Part shown: piece by piece, positions 1 to 7,799 of the stretch
How positions within the stretch are numbered: the first letter of the stretch is position 1
How the letters are laid out: each line of letters starts with the position of its first letter
NCBI RefSeq assembly: GCF_002980525.1
Contig: NZ_PVBQ01000020.1
Span: forward strand, 1 to 64,000
Direction of reading: 5' to 3'
DNA length: 64,000 nt
Origin: Sphingobacterium haloxyli
GTDB taxonomy: Bacteria; Bacteroidota; Bacteroidia; Sphingobacteriales; Sphingobacteriaceae
The notes under the pieces: model-generated
Database searches by the model: none
The model's input: only the letters and a program-made list of their open reading frames with translations
What the model was told of the DNA's origin: nothing
Translations under genes and position numbers: made by a program

Positions 1-40
1 TACATATTAAATTTGGGGATAGGATTAAAGCCTTCGGCAA

Positions 41-98
41 CTCCTTTTAGGGTTCGCACTCGAGGCTTTCAGCCTCCGAGAACGAACCCTAAAAGGAG
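41..98. repeat. Long inverted repeat / hairpin
   Basis: Two perfect 16-base arms, CTCCTTTTAGGGTTCG at 41-56 and its reverse complement at 83-98, enclose a second stem (CTCGAGGCT at 59-67 against AGCCTCCGAG at 71-80 with one bulged base) and a three-base loop. No T-tract follows on either side, so a standard intrinsic terminator is not obvious. No open frame is seen in bases 1-142 apart from this structure. It could be a transcript-end structure, a relic of a mobile element end, or a dispersed palindromic repeat. Confidence 0.7.
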
Positions 99-142
99 TG
101 ATGTGACACAGTTCAATTTACACTACCCTATTTGACACTAAA

Positions 143-418
143 TCACTTAATATTTGTCAGAAAATCTTCTAAGTCTACCTCCTTGTCCAGCCCAAATTTT
201 TGTTTTAACCGATACTTAAACATCCGTACACTCTGAGGTTCAACATGCAGTGCCTGAGCGATTTGTTTGGTCGTCATTTTGAGATACAGGTAAGTGCAAT
301 ATTTCTGATCAAGAAGGGTGAGTTTTTGAATGGCCTTATCACTCAGCCGCTTAAAAAAGTCCGGATGAAGTTTCTGTATCTGCATTTTGATGTCTTCAAA
401 ATCGGAATTCAGCAACAT
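143..418 (-). pseudogene. LuxR-type HTH fragment, N-terminally truncated
   Basis: The 91-residue open frame carries a C-terminal LuxR/GerE-like helix-turn-helix (residues about 35-80, with the motif MTTKQIAQALHVEPQSVRM). In Sphingobacteriales this domain normally ends a much longer regulator with TPR repeats, a membrane helix and a coiled coil. Here the frame stays open upstream of the first ATG for only about 26 more codons, which still look like family sequence (EKNLYKIQSGEAGHIQKL), and then meets TAG. That pattern suggests a remnant of a larger gene, although translation of a small HTH protein from the internal ATG at 418 cannot be excluded. Its target is unknown. Confidence 0.6.
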
Positions 419-606
419 TTCCTCTTTGATTAATTTCTGTATATGTCCAGCCTCACCACTTTGGATCTTATATAGGTTCTTTTCATGCTGTTTCTATCTA
501 CAATCAGAACAAAGTAATGAAAAAAGCAGGTCATATGCGAATAGTACCCCGTCGAATCGGTCGGTATGAATTATTGAAAAAACACTCATTATCAGTTAAT
601 TGTACT

Positions 607-633
607 ATTTGTATATACTTTGTATATACAAAT
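607..633. promoter_or_regulatory. Perfect 12-base palindrome upstream of the 721 operon
   Basis: The arms ATTTGTATATAC (607-618) and GTATATACAAAT (622-633) are exact reverse complements separated by TTT. The site lies about 90 bases upstream of the gene starting at 721 and could be an operator. The rest of the non-coding stretch 419-720 shows no further gene or structure that I can support. Confidence 0.5.
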
Positions 634-720
634 ATAAATGGTGTAGATGGTTTGTTCGGGGTGTATGGATGATTGTCTGTCTGTTTATTCGGATTTTTGT
701 TCAAACAAAATTATCAAATC

Positions 721-1044
721 ATGACTCCGAAAGTACAATCTATTTTAAGCTACCTTGGCATTTTATGGCTGATCGCCTATTTTGGTGGAAAACAGGAAAG
801 AAATGATCTGAGCAAGTATCATTTAAAACAAGGTCTTGGCCTGTGGATAATTGCTGTTATTTTTAATATCGTAATATACATCGTTGTGATGGTCGTACCT
901 TCTCTGGCTGCAATCCTTAGTGCTGTCAGCATCATTTTTCTTATCCTGATGATATTCGGGATCATCAATGCCGCTAATGAGGTGAAAAAACCTTTGCCCG
1001 TTATCGGCAAGATGTTTGAAGACAAGTTTAATTTTATTGGCTAA
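721..1044 (+). CDS. DUF4870-like small membrane protein
   Basis: This is a 107-residue protein starting at ATG 721; a longer frame upstream lacks family similarity. The layout fits the DUF4870 family: a short hydrophobic segment (about 9-22), the family-like motif YHLKQGLGLWI near residue 38, then two closely spaced membrane helices (about 44-62 and 66-84) and a conserved-looking tail GIINAANEVKKPLPVIG. The biochemical role of the family is not established. It is the first gene of a tight three-gene run (15 bases to the next gene). Confidence 0.75.
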   Translation: MTPKVQSILSYLGILWLIAYFGGKQERNDLSKYHLKQGLGLWIIAVIFNIVIYIVVMVVPSLAAILSAVSIIFLILMIFGIINAANEVKKPLPVIGKMFEDKFNFIG

Positions 1045-1059
1045 TAAAACACAAAAATT

Positions 1060-1749
1060 ATGTGGATAAGAGTAGCAGACATCGGCCTTAAACAAATAGA
1101 CGCAAACCAGTTGGAAAATCCGAAAAACCTTGGCACGCCAATGGTACTCGATTTATTCCAGCGGGAAACCGGAACTGCGTTTTGGATTGTTAAAAACAAG
1201 AAAGTTTTTACTCGATTTTTAGAAATACCGTCCGGAAAAACTATTCCAAAAAGAAAGTGGACGGACAAAATGAAAACTTTTGCCCAAAGCGAAATGGAAA
1301 AAATATCTCCGCAAAAAGGTCGAATTAAAGTAACCATTTTTGGTTGGCTGCTGCTTTTGTTCGCCTTTGGCACACTGGGGTATGTTGCTTACGAAGGTTT
1401 ACAGGCTCCTGGAAAAGCAGCAAAATTTCAACAAAGAATGGCTGAAGCATCCACTGTTCACGAAGGTGATATTTATATGGGTCGCATAGGAGTGTACAAA
1501 GAAAAAGGAAATTCACTCGGAATGGAAGGTGGTTTTGGTTTTTTTAAAGTGGTGAAAATAAACGGAGACACCTACCAGATTGCAAAAAGCGTAGAAATGA
1601 GCAAAACCGCTAAGCCTAAAGAACAATTGAACAGTACCGATTTTGAACAGGAAACGTTTGCTGTTAAAGCAAAAGAATTGGAGGCCTATCAAAAATCATT
1701 TGTTTCGGAGGATGGGCTTGTAGAAATTTATTTCAGCGAAAAAAAATAA
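1060..1749 (+). CDS. Hypothetical protein with one membrane helix
   Basis: I do not recognise this 229-residue protein. It has a soluble N-terminal part (1-88, basic near the end), one transmembrane helix at about 90-112 (WLLLLFAFGTLGYVAYEGL) and a C-terminal part rich in lysine and glutamate. It lies 15 bases after the DUF4870-like gene and 31 bases before the lipoprotein gene, so the three are probably co-transcribed and may act together at the inner membrane. No catalytic motif is visible. Confidence 0.65.
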   Translation: MWIRVADIGLKQIDANQLENPKNLGTPMVLDLFQRETGTAFWIVKNKKVFTRFLEIPSGKTIPKRKWTDKMKTFAQSEMEKISPQKGRIKVTIFGWLLLLFAFGTLGYVAYEGLQAPGKAAKFQQRMAEASTVHEGDIYMGRIGVYKEKGNSLGMEGGFGFFKVVKINGDTYQIAKSVEMSKTAKPKEQLNSTDFEQETFAVKAKELEAYQKSFVSEDGLVEIYFSEKK

Positions 1750-1780
1750 TAAAGTATTAGCGATTTAAAATGATAGAGAC

Positions 1781-2335
1781 ATGAAATATATAGCTAAGAC
1801 AATAATGCTTCTTACCGTTGTGATAAGCATATTTTCCTGCAACGGAGTTTCACCCGATAAACTAGTGGCGCAAACCTGGCTAAATGTCAACAATATCACA
1901 TCACACTACTCGCCTAATTTTTTTCGCAATTTGCAGGAAATGAAATCAAAGGACAATATTACTGTAATCCGCAACAATGAAGTAGTCAAAGGTACTGCGG
2001 TAGAATACGTCAACCAATATGTAATCACTCCGCTAGTCGAAGCCCAGAAAAAAGTAGAAAAATTACCGGTAAAGGAAGACACCGAAGAAATAATAACGGC
2101 GTCGCTGGCAGTTTATCAATATGGAAAAACGGTTTTTGAAAATGAATACCTTACTATCGCTACAATGATGGACGAGGGAAAGCCCGAGGCTGAAATCTAT
2201 GCCGCTATTGAAAACCTATATATTGTTCACGACCCTGTTATGGAAAAAAAGCTCGATAGGTTAGATGAGTTGGTATTCCCATATGCCAAAAAACACAACA
2301 TCCAGATAAAGACTTACGGGAAGGGACTACAGTAG
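1781..2335 (+). CDS. Small putative lipoprotein, function unknown
   Basis: The 184-residue product starts with a basic n-region, a hydrophobic core and a lipobox-like SIFSC with Cys20, so it is probably a lipoprotein. The mature part is predicted mainly helical and charged, with no recognised domain. It is the last gene of the run that starts at 721 and converges on the CDC-like gene, with only 29 bases between the stop codons. Confidence 0.65.
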   Translation: MKYIAKTIMLLTVVISIFSCNGVSPDKLVAQTWLNVNNITSHYSPNFFRNLQEMKSKDNITVIRNNEVVKGTAVEYVNQYVITPLVEAQKKVEKLPVKEDTEEIITASLAVYQYGKTVFENEYLTIATMMDEGKPEAEIYAAIENLYIVHDPVMEKKLDRLDELVFPYAKKHNIQIKTYGKGLQ

Positions 2336-2364
2336 GGTAAATAATGCTTGCCCCACAAGTAGAA

Positions 2365-3393
2365 CTACTTGTTCTTAACGAGGTATTCGTAGGTGTTATC
2401 GTATCGTAGGGTTACGCCAAATGCATCTTTCATCAAGTAATAATATAGCGGATAATCGTATTGGGTATTTTTGTCATCCCATTCTTGATGGAACGTATTG
2501 ATCAACGTTAGAATATCCTCTTTACCATCAGCTTTTGCGACCAAGCTTTCCTTCTTGCCGCCACGATAGTATAGCAGCATCTTACTAGCCGCTACGGTTT
2601 CTTCATCTGTCTTATCTAAGCTTTCACGTCCAATCAATTTGCGAAACGCCGAATTGATACTACCTCGTACAGAATCGCTTTCTACCATGATCACATACTT
2701 TTTGCCGTATGCTACTGACGAAACCATATAAAGGGACTTATTCATCGCCTGCATAGCTTTTCGGTCATCGTCACTCATCTTATCGGCCATATCTGTAAAA
2801 TCGATATTCATGTGGGTAGCTATCTCGCCATTAAAAGAAGAGGAATAGGGTTTGCGAATTACCGTAGAGTCGTTTACGGTCGCTAGCGCAAGGAACTTCT
2901 GACGATCTACATTGTCGGGCAAAATACCTTTTATAAGTGCGTAGTCGTCAAAGCTGCTCCCAGACCCTGCTGACGCCTGCGATCCTATAGCGGGTTTCGC
3001 CGCGACGATATAATCCCGCATCGCCTTGAAACTGGGAATCGCTGTTGTACTCAAGATGCCCGGGCCCTCAAAGAACAAGGCGCATTCAAAAAGCGGAAAT
3101 GGGAATTTTTGTTTCTCGAGTATTACTTTATCGGTTGTATCCTGCAAATGCCACAGGCTGCCAAGGTATAAATCTTGGTTGATGTCACTTGCTGTATAAT
3201 GACGTATAACAGAATTTCTTCCTTGCTTTATAGTGTACAGCTCTTGAGGTGATTCGTTCTCATTGTCATCGTCATCGTCGCCGTCTTTTTCTGGTTCTGG
3301 TTCTTCTTTCTCGGTTGGTGGTGGAGTGAGCGGTGATTTGCTACACGCGGCAAAGCATAATGTAATGGCGAAAACGTAATATATTAATTTCAT
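2365..3393 (-). CDS. Thiol-activated (cholesterol-dependent) cytolysin-like lipoprotein
   Basis: This is a 342-residue protein; the start at 3393 places a clean signal peptide with lipobox FAAC (Cys17) at the N-terminus. An acidic Pro/Glu/Asp linker (about 25-48) precedes the folded part. The C-terminal half reads like domains 1-3 of the thiol-activated cytolysin family. LYMVSSVAYGKK (221-232) matches the family strand that reads VYISSVAYGR in pneumolysin-type toxins and is likewise followed by an ESDS segment and an AFRKLI helix. Next come a RGGK turn (278-281), a DILTLI helix and a final YDNTYEYL, matching the family's STDYV end of domain 3. An LYLGSL segment near 75 corresponds to the conserved LYPGAL. 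The frame ends there: the membrane-binding domain 4 with the Trp-rich undecapeptide is missing. Homology is a reading by eye and activity is unknown. It could be one half of a two-component CDC-like pair or a non-lytic relative. Confidence 0.7.
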   Translation of the reverse strand: MKLIYYVFAITLCFAACSKSPLTPPPTEKEEPEPEKDGDDDDDNENESPQELYTIKQGRNSVIRHYTASDINQDLYLGSLWHLQDTTDKVILEKQKFPFPLFECALFFEGPGILSTTAIPSFKAMRDYIVAAKPAIGSQASAGSGSSFDDYALIKGILPDNVDRQKFLALATVNDSTVIRKPYSSSFNGEIATHMNIDFTDMADKMSDDDRKAMQAMNKSLYMVSSVAYGKKYVIMVESDSVRGSINSAFRKLIGRESLDKTDEETVAASKMLLYYRGGKKESLVAKADGKEDILTLINTFHQEWDDKNTQYDYPLYYYLMKDAFGVTLRYDNTYEYLVKNK

Positions 3394-3547
3394 TGTCGGT
3401 TGTTTTTGCGAGTTGCATGCCAAATATACAGTTTTTCAAAAATGTACGAAAATTTCTTTTTCCGGCAACAAAATCGATCAACTCGCATTCAAAAAAAACA
3501 ACCTATGCAATAAGAAATTCTACCTATTTTCCGGCAGCTAAATATGT

Positions 3548-3592
3548 CCCGAAAGGGGTTGAAAATTCCCTCTTTTCGGGGATTTTTATTTA
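3548..3592 (+). terminator. Intrinsic-terminator-like hairpin in the 3394-3656 intergenic region
   Basis: CCCGAAAGGGG (3548-3558) pairs with CCCTCTTTTCGGG (3568-3580) with small internal irregularities and is followed by GATTTTTATTT. On the plus strand this looks like a rho-independent terminator, yet no plus-strand gene precedes it between 3394 and 3548. It may end a small RNA or act as an attenuator 65 bases ahead of the gene at 3657. Confidence 0.55.
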
Positions 3593-3656
3593 GCTTGCTT
3601 TGTTGTATTTTAGTCATTCAATCATATAAAGCTAATCATCTACTTTTAAACTTATA

Positions 3657-4196
3657 ATGATGCGGCACAGTAAACATTTTTTTATAGTCCCTTTGATGCT
3701 TTTGCTTGCAACGCTTGCACAAGCACAGAATCAAGATGCTACCACATCTAGCAGAAGTCCCCTTAAATCGGGATTTGTGCTTTTACATAGATTGGGGGTC
3801 GCAAATCAAAACAGTTGGAGCGTTGATTTGGGTTTGGCATCCTTCAGTTGGTACAGGGACAGCGCCGAGAAGTTATTTGATGTTTCGTTTGGGGTGGAAT
3901 CGCATTTTATAAAACCTTTTGGCATTGCACCCAAAGTTAACTTTGATATGGGATTTGAAGTAGGTAATAGTATGTATTTTATAACTGGCGGTTTAGACGC
4001 TGGGCTACTGACAGATTTTTCAAATAATTCGTTTTTTGTTACTCCAAAAGTGGGTTTTAGCGCAGCGTCGATTGTGCGGGTGTATTATGGCTATCACATT
4101 TTGCAAAAACCGACGGATTTCCCCAAAATAGGTAACCACCGCATTTCTTTGGAAATCAATATGGCGGCATTTCACAATTTTAAAATTATACAGTAA
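3657..4196 (+). CDS. Small secreted, outer-membrane-barrel-like protein
   Basis: The 179-residue product has a signal peptide (hydrophobic core about 8-21, cleavage after AQAQ). The mature part has alternating hydrophobic and polar residues and many Gly/Phe/Tyr pairs (GFVLLHR, DLGLASFSWY, YFITGGLDAG, VRVYYGYHIL), as expected for beta strands of a small porin-like or outer-membrane beta-barrel protein. The start could also be the second Met, one codon later. It is divergent from the CDC-like lipoprotein gene. Function unknown. Confidence 0.6.
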   Translation: MMRHSKHFFIVPLMLLLATLAQAQNQDATTSSRSPLKSGFVLLHRLGVANQNSWSVDLGLASFSWYRDSAEKLFDVSFGVESHFIKPFGIAPKVNFDMGFEVGNSMYFITGGLDAGLLTDFSNNSFFVTPKVGFSAASIVRVYYGYHILQKPTDFPKIGNHRISLEINMAAFHNFKIIQ

Positions 4197-4224
4197 TTCG
4201 TATCCGTTTGTTAACTCTTACATG

Positions 4225-4258
4225 AACTCCCGGGGCGCAGCCTCGGGAGTTTTTTTTG
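4225..4258 (+). terminator. Rho-independent terminator after the 3657 gene
   Basis: AACTCCCGGGG and CCTCGGGAGTT form an 11-pair stem with one mismatch, followed by an eight-T tract. It sits 29 bases after the stop codon at 4196. A very similar stem without the T tract is present near 52132. Confidence 0.85.
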
Positions 4259-4304
4259 TTTCGGCATATAGGGCAATGTATCTGCTGATGCGGCCTAGCT
4301 TTCA

Positions 4305-5087
4305 CTACGAATTTCCGTAGAGATTGGATTCACCTCCATCGATAGCAATAGTCTGTCCATTTACGTAACCATTTTCTTCACCGATAAGAAAAGCTACTAG
4401 TTTAGCCACATCTTTTGGCTGTCCCAAAGCACGGGTGGGATTACGTTGCGAATATTCGCGTTCGGCAGCTTCTGGGTTATCAGGATTTACTTGTTTGAAA
4501 GCTTCGGCGACCATGGGCGTCAATATGGCGCCTGGAGCAATGGCGTTGGTCAGTATACCATCTTTTCCGTATTCGATGGCCGCATTTTTTGTCATACCAC
4601 TTACGGCGTGCTTGGTGGCTACATAGGGCGTCTGGTTTACGACGCCTCGAATACCGCCTACAGAGGCTACATTCACAATACGACCGTACTTTTGTTTTTG
4701 CATAACCGGGATAACATGTCGCATGCCAAAGTACACACCCATAAGGTTAATATCGACGACTTTACGGAACACATCAAGATCGTATTCGGCAAGCGGAGCC
4801 TGACGGCCTTCGATACCTGCGTTATTGTAGAGACCGTCTATCCTGCCAAATGTAGATTCGGCAAGCTCAATATAGGCCTTTACATCTTCTTCTTTGGATA
4901 CGTCTGCGACGTGGGTTACAATTTCTACATCAGGAAATTCCGCACGGATCTCATCTGCTGCTTTTTCAAGCGCTTCTTTATTGTAATCTACCAATACTTG
5001 TTTGGCACCTCTGGCAGCAAACTCCTGGGCTGCAGCAAGACCTAGTCCCATAGCTGCTCCCGTGATAATAATTACTTTTTTATCCAT
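4305..5087 (-). CDS. SDR-family NAD(P)-dependent oxidoreductase
   Basis: This 260-residue protein is a classical short-chain dehydrogenase/reductase. It has the dinucleotide-binding motif TGAAMGLG (9-16), NNAG (88-91), and the catalytic Ser142, Tyr155 and Lys159 (YVATK). The Asp at the end of the second strand (VDYN, residue 34) favours NAD over NADP. The substrate cannot be told from sequence. It is transcribed away from the AraC gene at 5238. On its strand a TATATTTG box lies at 5147-5140 and a small palindrome (ACTACA, five bases, TGTAGT) at 5108-5124. Confidence 0.88.
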   Translation of the reverse strand: MDKKVIIITGAAMGLGLAAAQEFAARGAKQVLVDYNKEALEKAADEIRAEFPDVEIVTHVADVSKEEDVKAYIELAESTFGRIDGLYNNAGIEGRQAPLAEYDLDVFRKVVDINLMGVYFGMRHVIPVMQKQKYGRIVNVASVGGIRGVVNQTPYVATKHAVSGMTKNAAIEYGKDGILTNAIAPGAILTPMVAEAFKQVNPDNPEAAEREYSQRNPTRALGQPKDVAKLVAFLIGEENGYVNGQTIAIDGGESNLYGNS

Positions 5088-5139
5088 CTCTTTAATGTTT
5101 AAACCAGACTACAAAGGGTGTAGTTGCTGGATGTCATAT

Positions 5140-5147
5140 CAAATATA
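5140..5147 (-). promoter_or_regulatory. Candidate -7 box for the SDR gene
   Basis: Read on the minus strand, TATATTTG fits the Bacteroidota -7 consensus TAnnTTTG and lies 53 bases upstream of the SDR start. No TTG -33 element is visible at normal spacing, so the call is tentative. Confidence 0.4.
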
Positions 5148-5237
5148 CTGCTTCTATGTTAGTGTTTTGTTAATGTAGGGTAATAATGCCATGTCGGAAT
5201 TTCGCCGATATTGACGAACTTTGCTGGGAGGTGTACA

Positions 5238-6059
5238 ATGACGCAACACGGCGAGACATATAAAGATTTCCGGATAGCTGTTCCGACAGGCTATGAAAAT
5301 GTATTTTCTCATTTCTATTTTGCCCAAAATCGGACCAATGAGACAATAACAAAAACGCTATTGCCTTCTTATCAAACGATGTTGATTTTCAGTTTTGGAA
5401 AGAAAGCACTGCTTAAATCCAAAAATAATAGGCAAGTAGAGGTGGACAAGTGCCTTGTATTGGGAACAATTAGAAGGGCTTTTGATTATTCGTTGCCGCC
5501 ACAATCGACAATTTTAGTCGCCAACTTTAAAGATGATGCGTTTTATCGGTTCTTCGGTAGTAGCGCTTGGGCTAAAAATTTACTAATAAATCCCGATGAA
5601 CTGCTGGACGAAAACTGCTTCACGGCATGGTGGTATGAACTTAGCAAAATGGATGATGTACACCAACAGGTAAGTTATATGCTTCATTTTTGCAGCCTCT
5701 ATTTACGAGAACAAGATCCGATTGCAAAACAATTGGCAGATTGTAAGGAACAATCATTAGATCCGGTAAAAGCAGTTGCCAGTAACAACAATCAAACGGA
5801 GCGCAATATCCAGATTAAACATAAAAAACACTTTGGGTATTCTGCGAAAGAAATTAACCGATACCAACGGTTTTTAAGAGCGGTTGAATACATAGAGAGC
5901 ATGACTTCCAAGATGACAAAAGAAGATTGGTTCACCATCATTAATTCGTGTGGTTATTACGACCAAAGCCACCTGATCAAGGACTTTAAACATTATCTTA
6001 ACCTCAGCCCAACAAAATACCTGAAAATCCAACAGGACATATGTAATCCTATAATCTAA
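5238..6059 (+). CDS. AraC-family transcriptional regulator
   Basis: The product is 273 residues when started at ATG 5238, which is preceded by a good Shine-Dalgarno (GGGAGG, seven bases upstream); an ATG at 5211 in the same frame has none. The N-terminal half looks like a cupin-type sensor of the kind found in Bacteroidota AraC regulators. The C-terminal 100 residues hold an AraC HTH pair ending in CGYYDQSHLIKDFKHYLNLS, with the usual second helix and PTKY. It is 63 bases upstream of the quinone reductase gene and probably controls it, the divergent SDR gene, or both. Confidence 0.85.
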   Translation: MTQHGETYKDFRIAVPTGYENVFSHFYFAQNRTNETITKTLLPSYQTMLIFSFGKKALLKSKNNRQVEVDKCLVLGTIRRAFDYSLPPQSTILVANFKDDAFYRFFGSSAWAKNLLINPDELLDENCFTAWWYELSKMDDVHQQVSYMLHFCSLYLREQDPIAKQLADCKEQSLDPVKAVASNNNQTERNIQIKHKKHFGYSAKEINRYQRFLRAVEYIESMTSKMTKEDWFTIINSCGYYDQSHLIKDFKHYLNLSPTKYLKIQQDICNPII

Positions 6060-6077
6060 TTTTCGTTTTCTTACAAT

Positions 6078-6105
6078 TTTGGCAAAGTGCGATGCAATAA
6101 TTTTG
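6078..6105 (+). promoter_or_regulatory. Bacteroidota-type promoter ahead of the quinone reductase
   Basis: TTTG at 6078-6081 and TAATTTTG at 6098-6105 match the -33 and -7 elements of the Bacteroidota housekeeping promoter with a 16-base spacer. The start codon follows 17 bases later. This means the quinone reductase gene can be transcribed apart from the AraC gene. Confidence 0.6.
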
Positions 6106-6122
6106 CTATAAAATAACAGAAA

Positions 6123-6695
6123 ATGAAACACTTAATTATTTACGCGCATCCAGATCAACAAAGTTTGAACGGATATCTAAAACAAGTGGTGGTAGAACAT
6201 CTTACTAACAACGGACACGAAGTAAAGGTTCGGGATTTATACCGGCTGAATTTTAATCCTGTTCTTTCATCGCAAGATATAGCAGGACAGCGCATGGGAA
6301 AGGTTGACGAAGATGTAAAAATGGAACAGAATTACATTGTCTGGGCCGATTGTATTACATTTATACATCCAATCTGGTGGACGGGGCTGCCGGCTATACT
6401 GAAAGGTTACATTGATCGGGTTTTCAGCTATGGTTTTGCTTATCGATATGAGCAAGGCATTCAAAAAGGCCTGCTTGGCGGCAAACAAGCCATCATTATT
6501 AATACGCATGGAAAGTCGCACGCCGAGTACAGCGATATGGGAATGGACAAAGCGCTTTCGCTTACATCGGACAAAGGTATCTACACCTATTGTGGTTTAG
6601 AGGTAAAACAACATTTTTTCTTCGATAGAGCGGATAGAGCTGATGTCGAAACTATTGGACATTGGACAGAACAAATCACATCGAAGATGGAGTAA
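6123..6695 (+). CDS. NAD(P)H:quinone oxidoreductase, flavodoxin-2 fold
   Basis: This 190-residue cytoplasmic flavoprotein is of the MdaB/KefF/NQO type. The opening strand and loop IIYAHPDQQSLNG form the FMN/FAD phosphate-binding site. The segment FIHPIWWTGLPAILKGYIDRVF (middle of the protein, shown in part: HPIWWTGLPA) is the family signature, and INTHGKS follows the third strand. Enzymes of this family reduce quinones by two electrons and limit redox cycling. The neighbouring AraC regulator suggests induction by an electrophile or quinone stress signal. Confidence 0.87.
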   Translation: MKHLIIYAHPDQQSLNGYLKQVVVEHLTNNGHEVKVRDLYRLNFNPVLSSQDIAGQRMGKVDEDVKMEQNYIVWADCITFIHPIWWTGLPAILKGYIDRVFSYGFAYRYEQGIQKGLLGGKQAIIINTHGKSHAEYSDMGMDKALSLTSDKGIYTYCGLEVKQHFFFDRADRADVETIGHWTEQITSKME

Positions 6696-6813
6696 CCACC
6701 CCAAGGAACTTCTTGGATTTTACGGGATATCGTTCTGCGGGTGTGTTATTGCTGCTGACGGAAGCCAGCAGTTCAAACCATGGTGGGAAGGACTTCGATA
6801 GCAAAGTGGAAAC

Positions 6814-6841
6814 TTTGACAAACACATCCAAAATATATTTG
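6814..6841 (+). promoter_or_regulatory. Bacteroidota-type promoter ahead of the bestrophin-like gene
   Basis: TTTG at 6814-6817 and TATATTTG at 6834-6841 are separated by 16 bases, the same spacing as the promoter at 6078. The ATG at 6853 follows 11 bases after the -7 box, so the transcript would have a very short leader. Confidence 0.6.
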
Positions 6842-6852
6842 TTTATCATAGT

Positions 6853-7746
6853 ATGATACTGAATTCTTCTGGTGTTCCCTTAGGCTATGTACTTAACAAA
6901 ATCAAAAGGGAAGTGGCCACAGTGGCTACTGTGGGCTTGATCTTCAATGCCTTTACGTATTTTCTGGGTGATCGCCTTCCAGACATGCCTTTGGGTGTTC
7001 CGGCATTTTTAGGTACAGCAATATCGGTGTTATTGTCTTTTAAGATGAGTCAGTCGTATGAACGCTGGTGGGAGGCACGCAAAATATGGGGCGCAATTGT
7101 AAACGATTCTCGTTCGCTCGTCATACAACTTCAAAGTTATGTGGACAGCGCATACGAAGACGTGATTAGGGACGTCGCTTATAAACAGATCGCGTGGTGT
7201 TACGCCTTAGGCGATTCGCTGCGGGGGCTGAATCCATTGAGCAGACAACTGAACTTCACGTCGGTAGAAAAGGATGCGCTTCGAGATCATAAAAATGTGC
7301 CGTTGGCCATAACCCAGATGCAGGCAGCCCGTATAAAGGAAGTCGCAGACAAACAGGCAATCCCCGAATTTTACAGGGTCCAACTGGATCAGACCTTAGT
7401 GCGCCTTGTGGATTCTATGGGCAGGGCAGAACGTATAAACACGACCGTATTTCCAGTAACATATCGTTTTTTTCTGCATGCAGCTATTTATCTTTTTCTG
7501 ATAACGTTATCGATTGCGATACAAGATGTTCACGCAATTTTCGAAATTCCGCTGTTGGTACTTATCGCCGCCTTGTTTTTTCTTGTCGAAAAAACCGCGT
7601 ACAACTTGCAAGATCCTTTCCGCAATCGACCTAGTGATACACCTGTAACGGCCATAGCGCGCAATATCGAGATTAATATCAAGCAGTTGCTAAAAGATAC
7701 AGAAATTCCTGAGCCGCTAAAACCGAAGACCTTCTTTATTCTTTAA
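6853..7746 (+). CDS. Bestrophin-family (UPF0187) anion channel protein
   Basis: This 297-residue membrane protein belongs to the bacterial bestrophin family. Features are two N-terminal hydrophobic segments (about 20-40 and 50-65), the family-like motif SQSYERWWEARKIWG right after the second, a helical cytosolic part, two further membrane helices (about 205-225 and 230-247) and the C-terminal LQDPFRNRPSDTP. Bacterial homologues form pentameric channels. The substrate ion here is not known. It ends in a hairpin shared with the convergent quinone reductase gene. Confidence 0.87.
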   Translation: MILNSSGVPLGYVLNKIKREVATVATVGLIFNAFTYFLGDRLPDMPLGVPAFLGTAISVLLSFKMSQSYERWWEARKIWGAIVNDSRSLVIQLQSYVDSAYEDVIRDVAYKQIAWCYALGDSLRGLNPLSRQLNFTSVEKDALRDHKNVPLAITQMQAARIKEVADKQAIPEFYRVQLDQTLVRLVDSMGRAERINTTVFPVTYRFFLHAAIYLFLITLSIAIQDVHAIFEIPLLVLIAALFFLVEKTAYNLQDPFRNRPSDTPVTAIARNIEINIKQLLKDTEIPEPLKPKTFFIL

Positions 7747-7750
7747 TAGC

Positions 7751-7785
7751 GGCAGGCTTCCGCACAACGGTGTCGAAAGCCTGCC
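7751..7785. terminator. Bidirectional hairpin between convergent genes
   Basis: GGCAGGCTT (7751-7759) and AAGCCTGCC (7777-7785) form a nine-pair stem between the stop codons of the bestrophin-like and QorB-like genes. The T-rich tail on the plus side is short (TTGTTTATT). Confidence 0.65.
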
Positions 7786-7799
7786 TTGTTTATTGCTCA

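Noticed and set aside
2355..2372. ACAAGTAG/CTACTTGT palindrome at the CDC-like stop codon
   Set aside because: With a two-base centre it is a poor hairpin, it overlaps the last codons of the gene, and there is no T tract; not called as a terminator.
4446..5045. 199-codon open frame antisense to the SDR gene
   Set aside because: It lies wholly opposite a clear SDR gene, has no start signal, and its composition is that of a shadow of the third codon positions of the SDR frame.
5211..5237. Upstream ATG for the AraC regulator
   Set aside because: The ATG at 5238 has a strong Shine-Dalgarno seven bases upstream and gives the usual N-terminus.
6662..6856. Small frame between the quinone reductase and the bestrophin gene
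   Set aside because: It overlaps both genes, has no similarity, and the promoter of the bestrophin gene lies within it.
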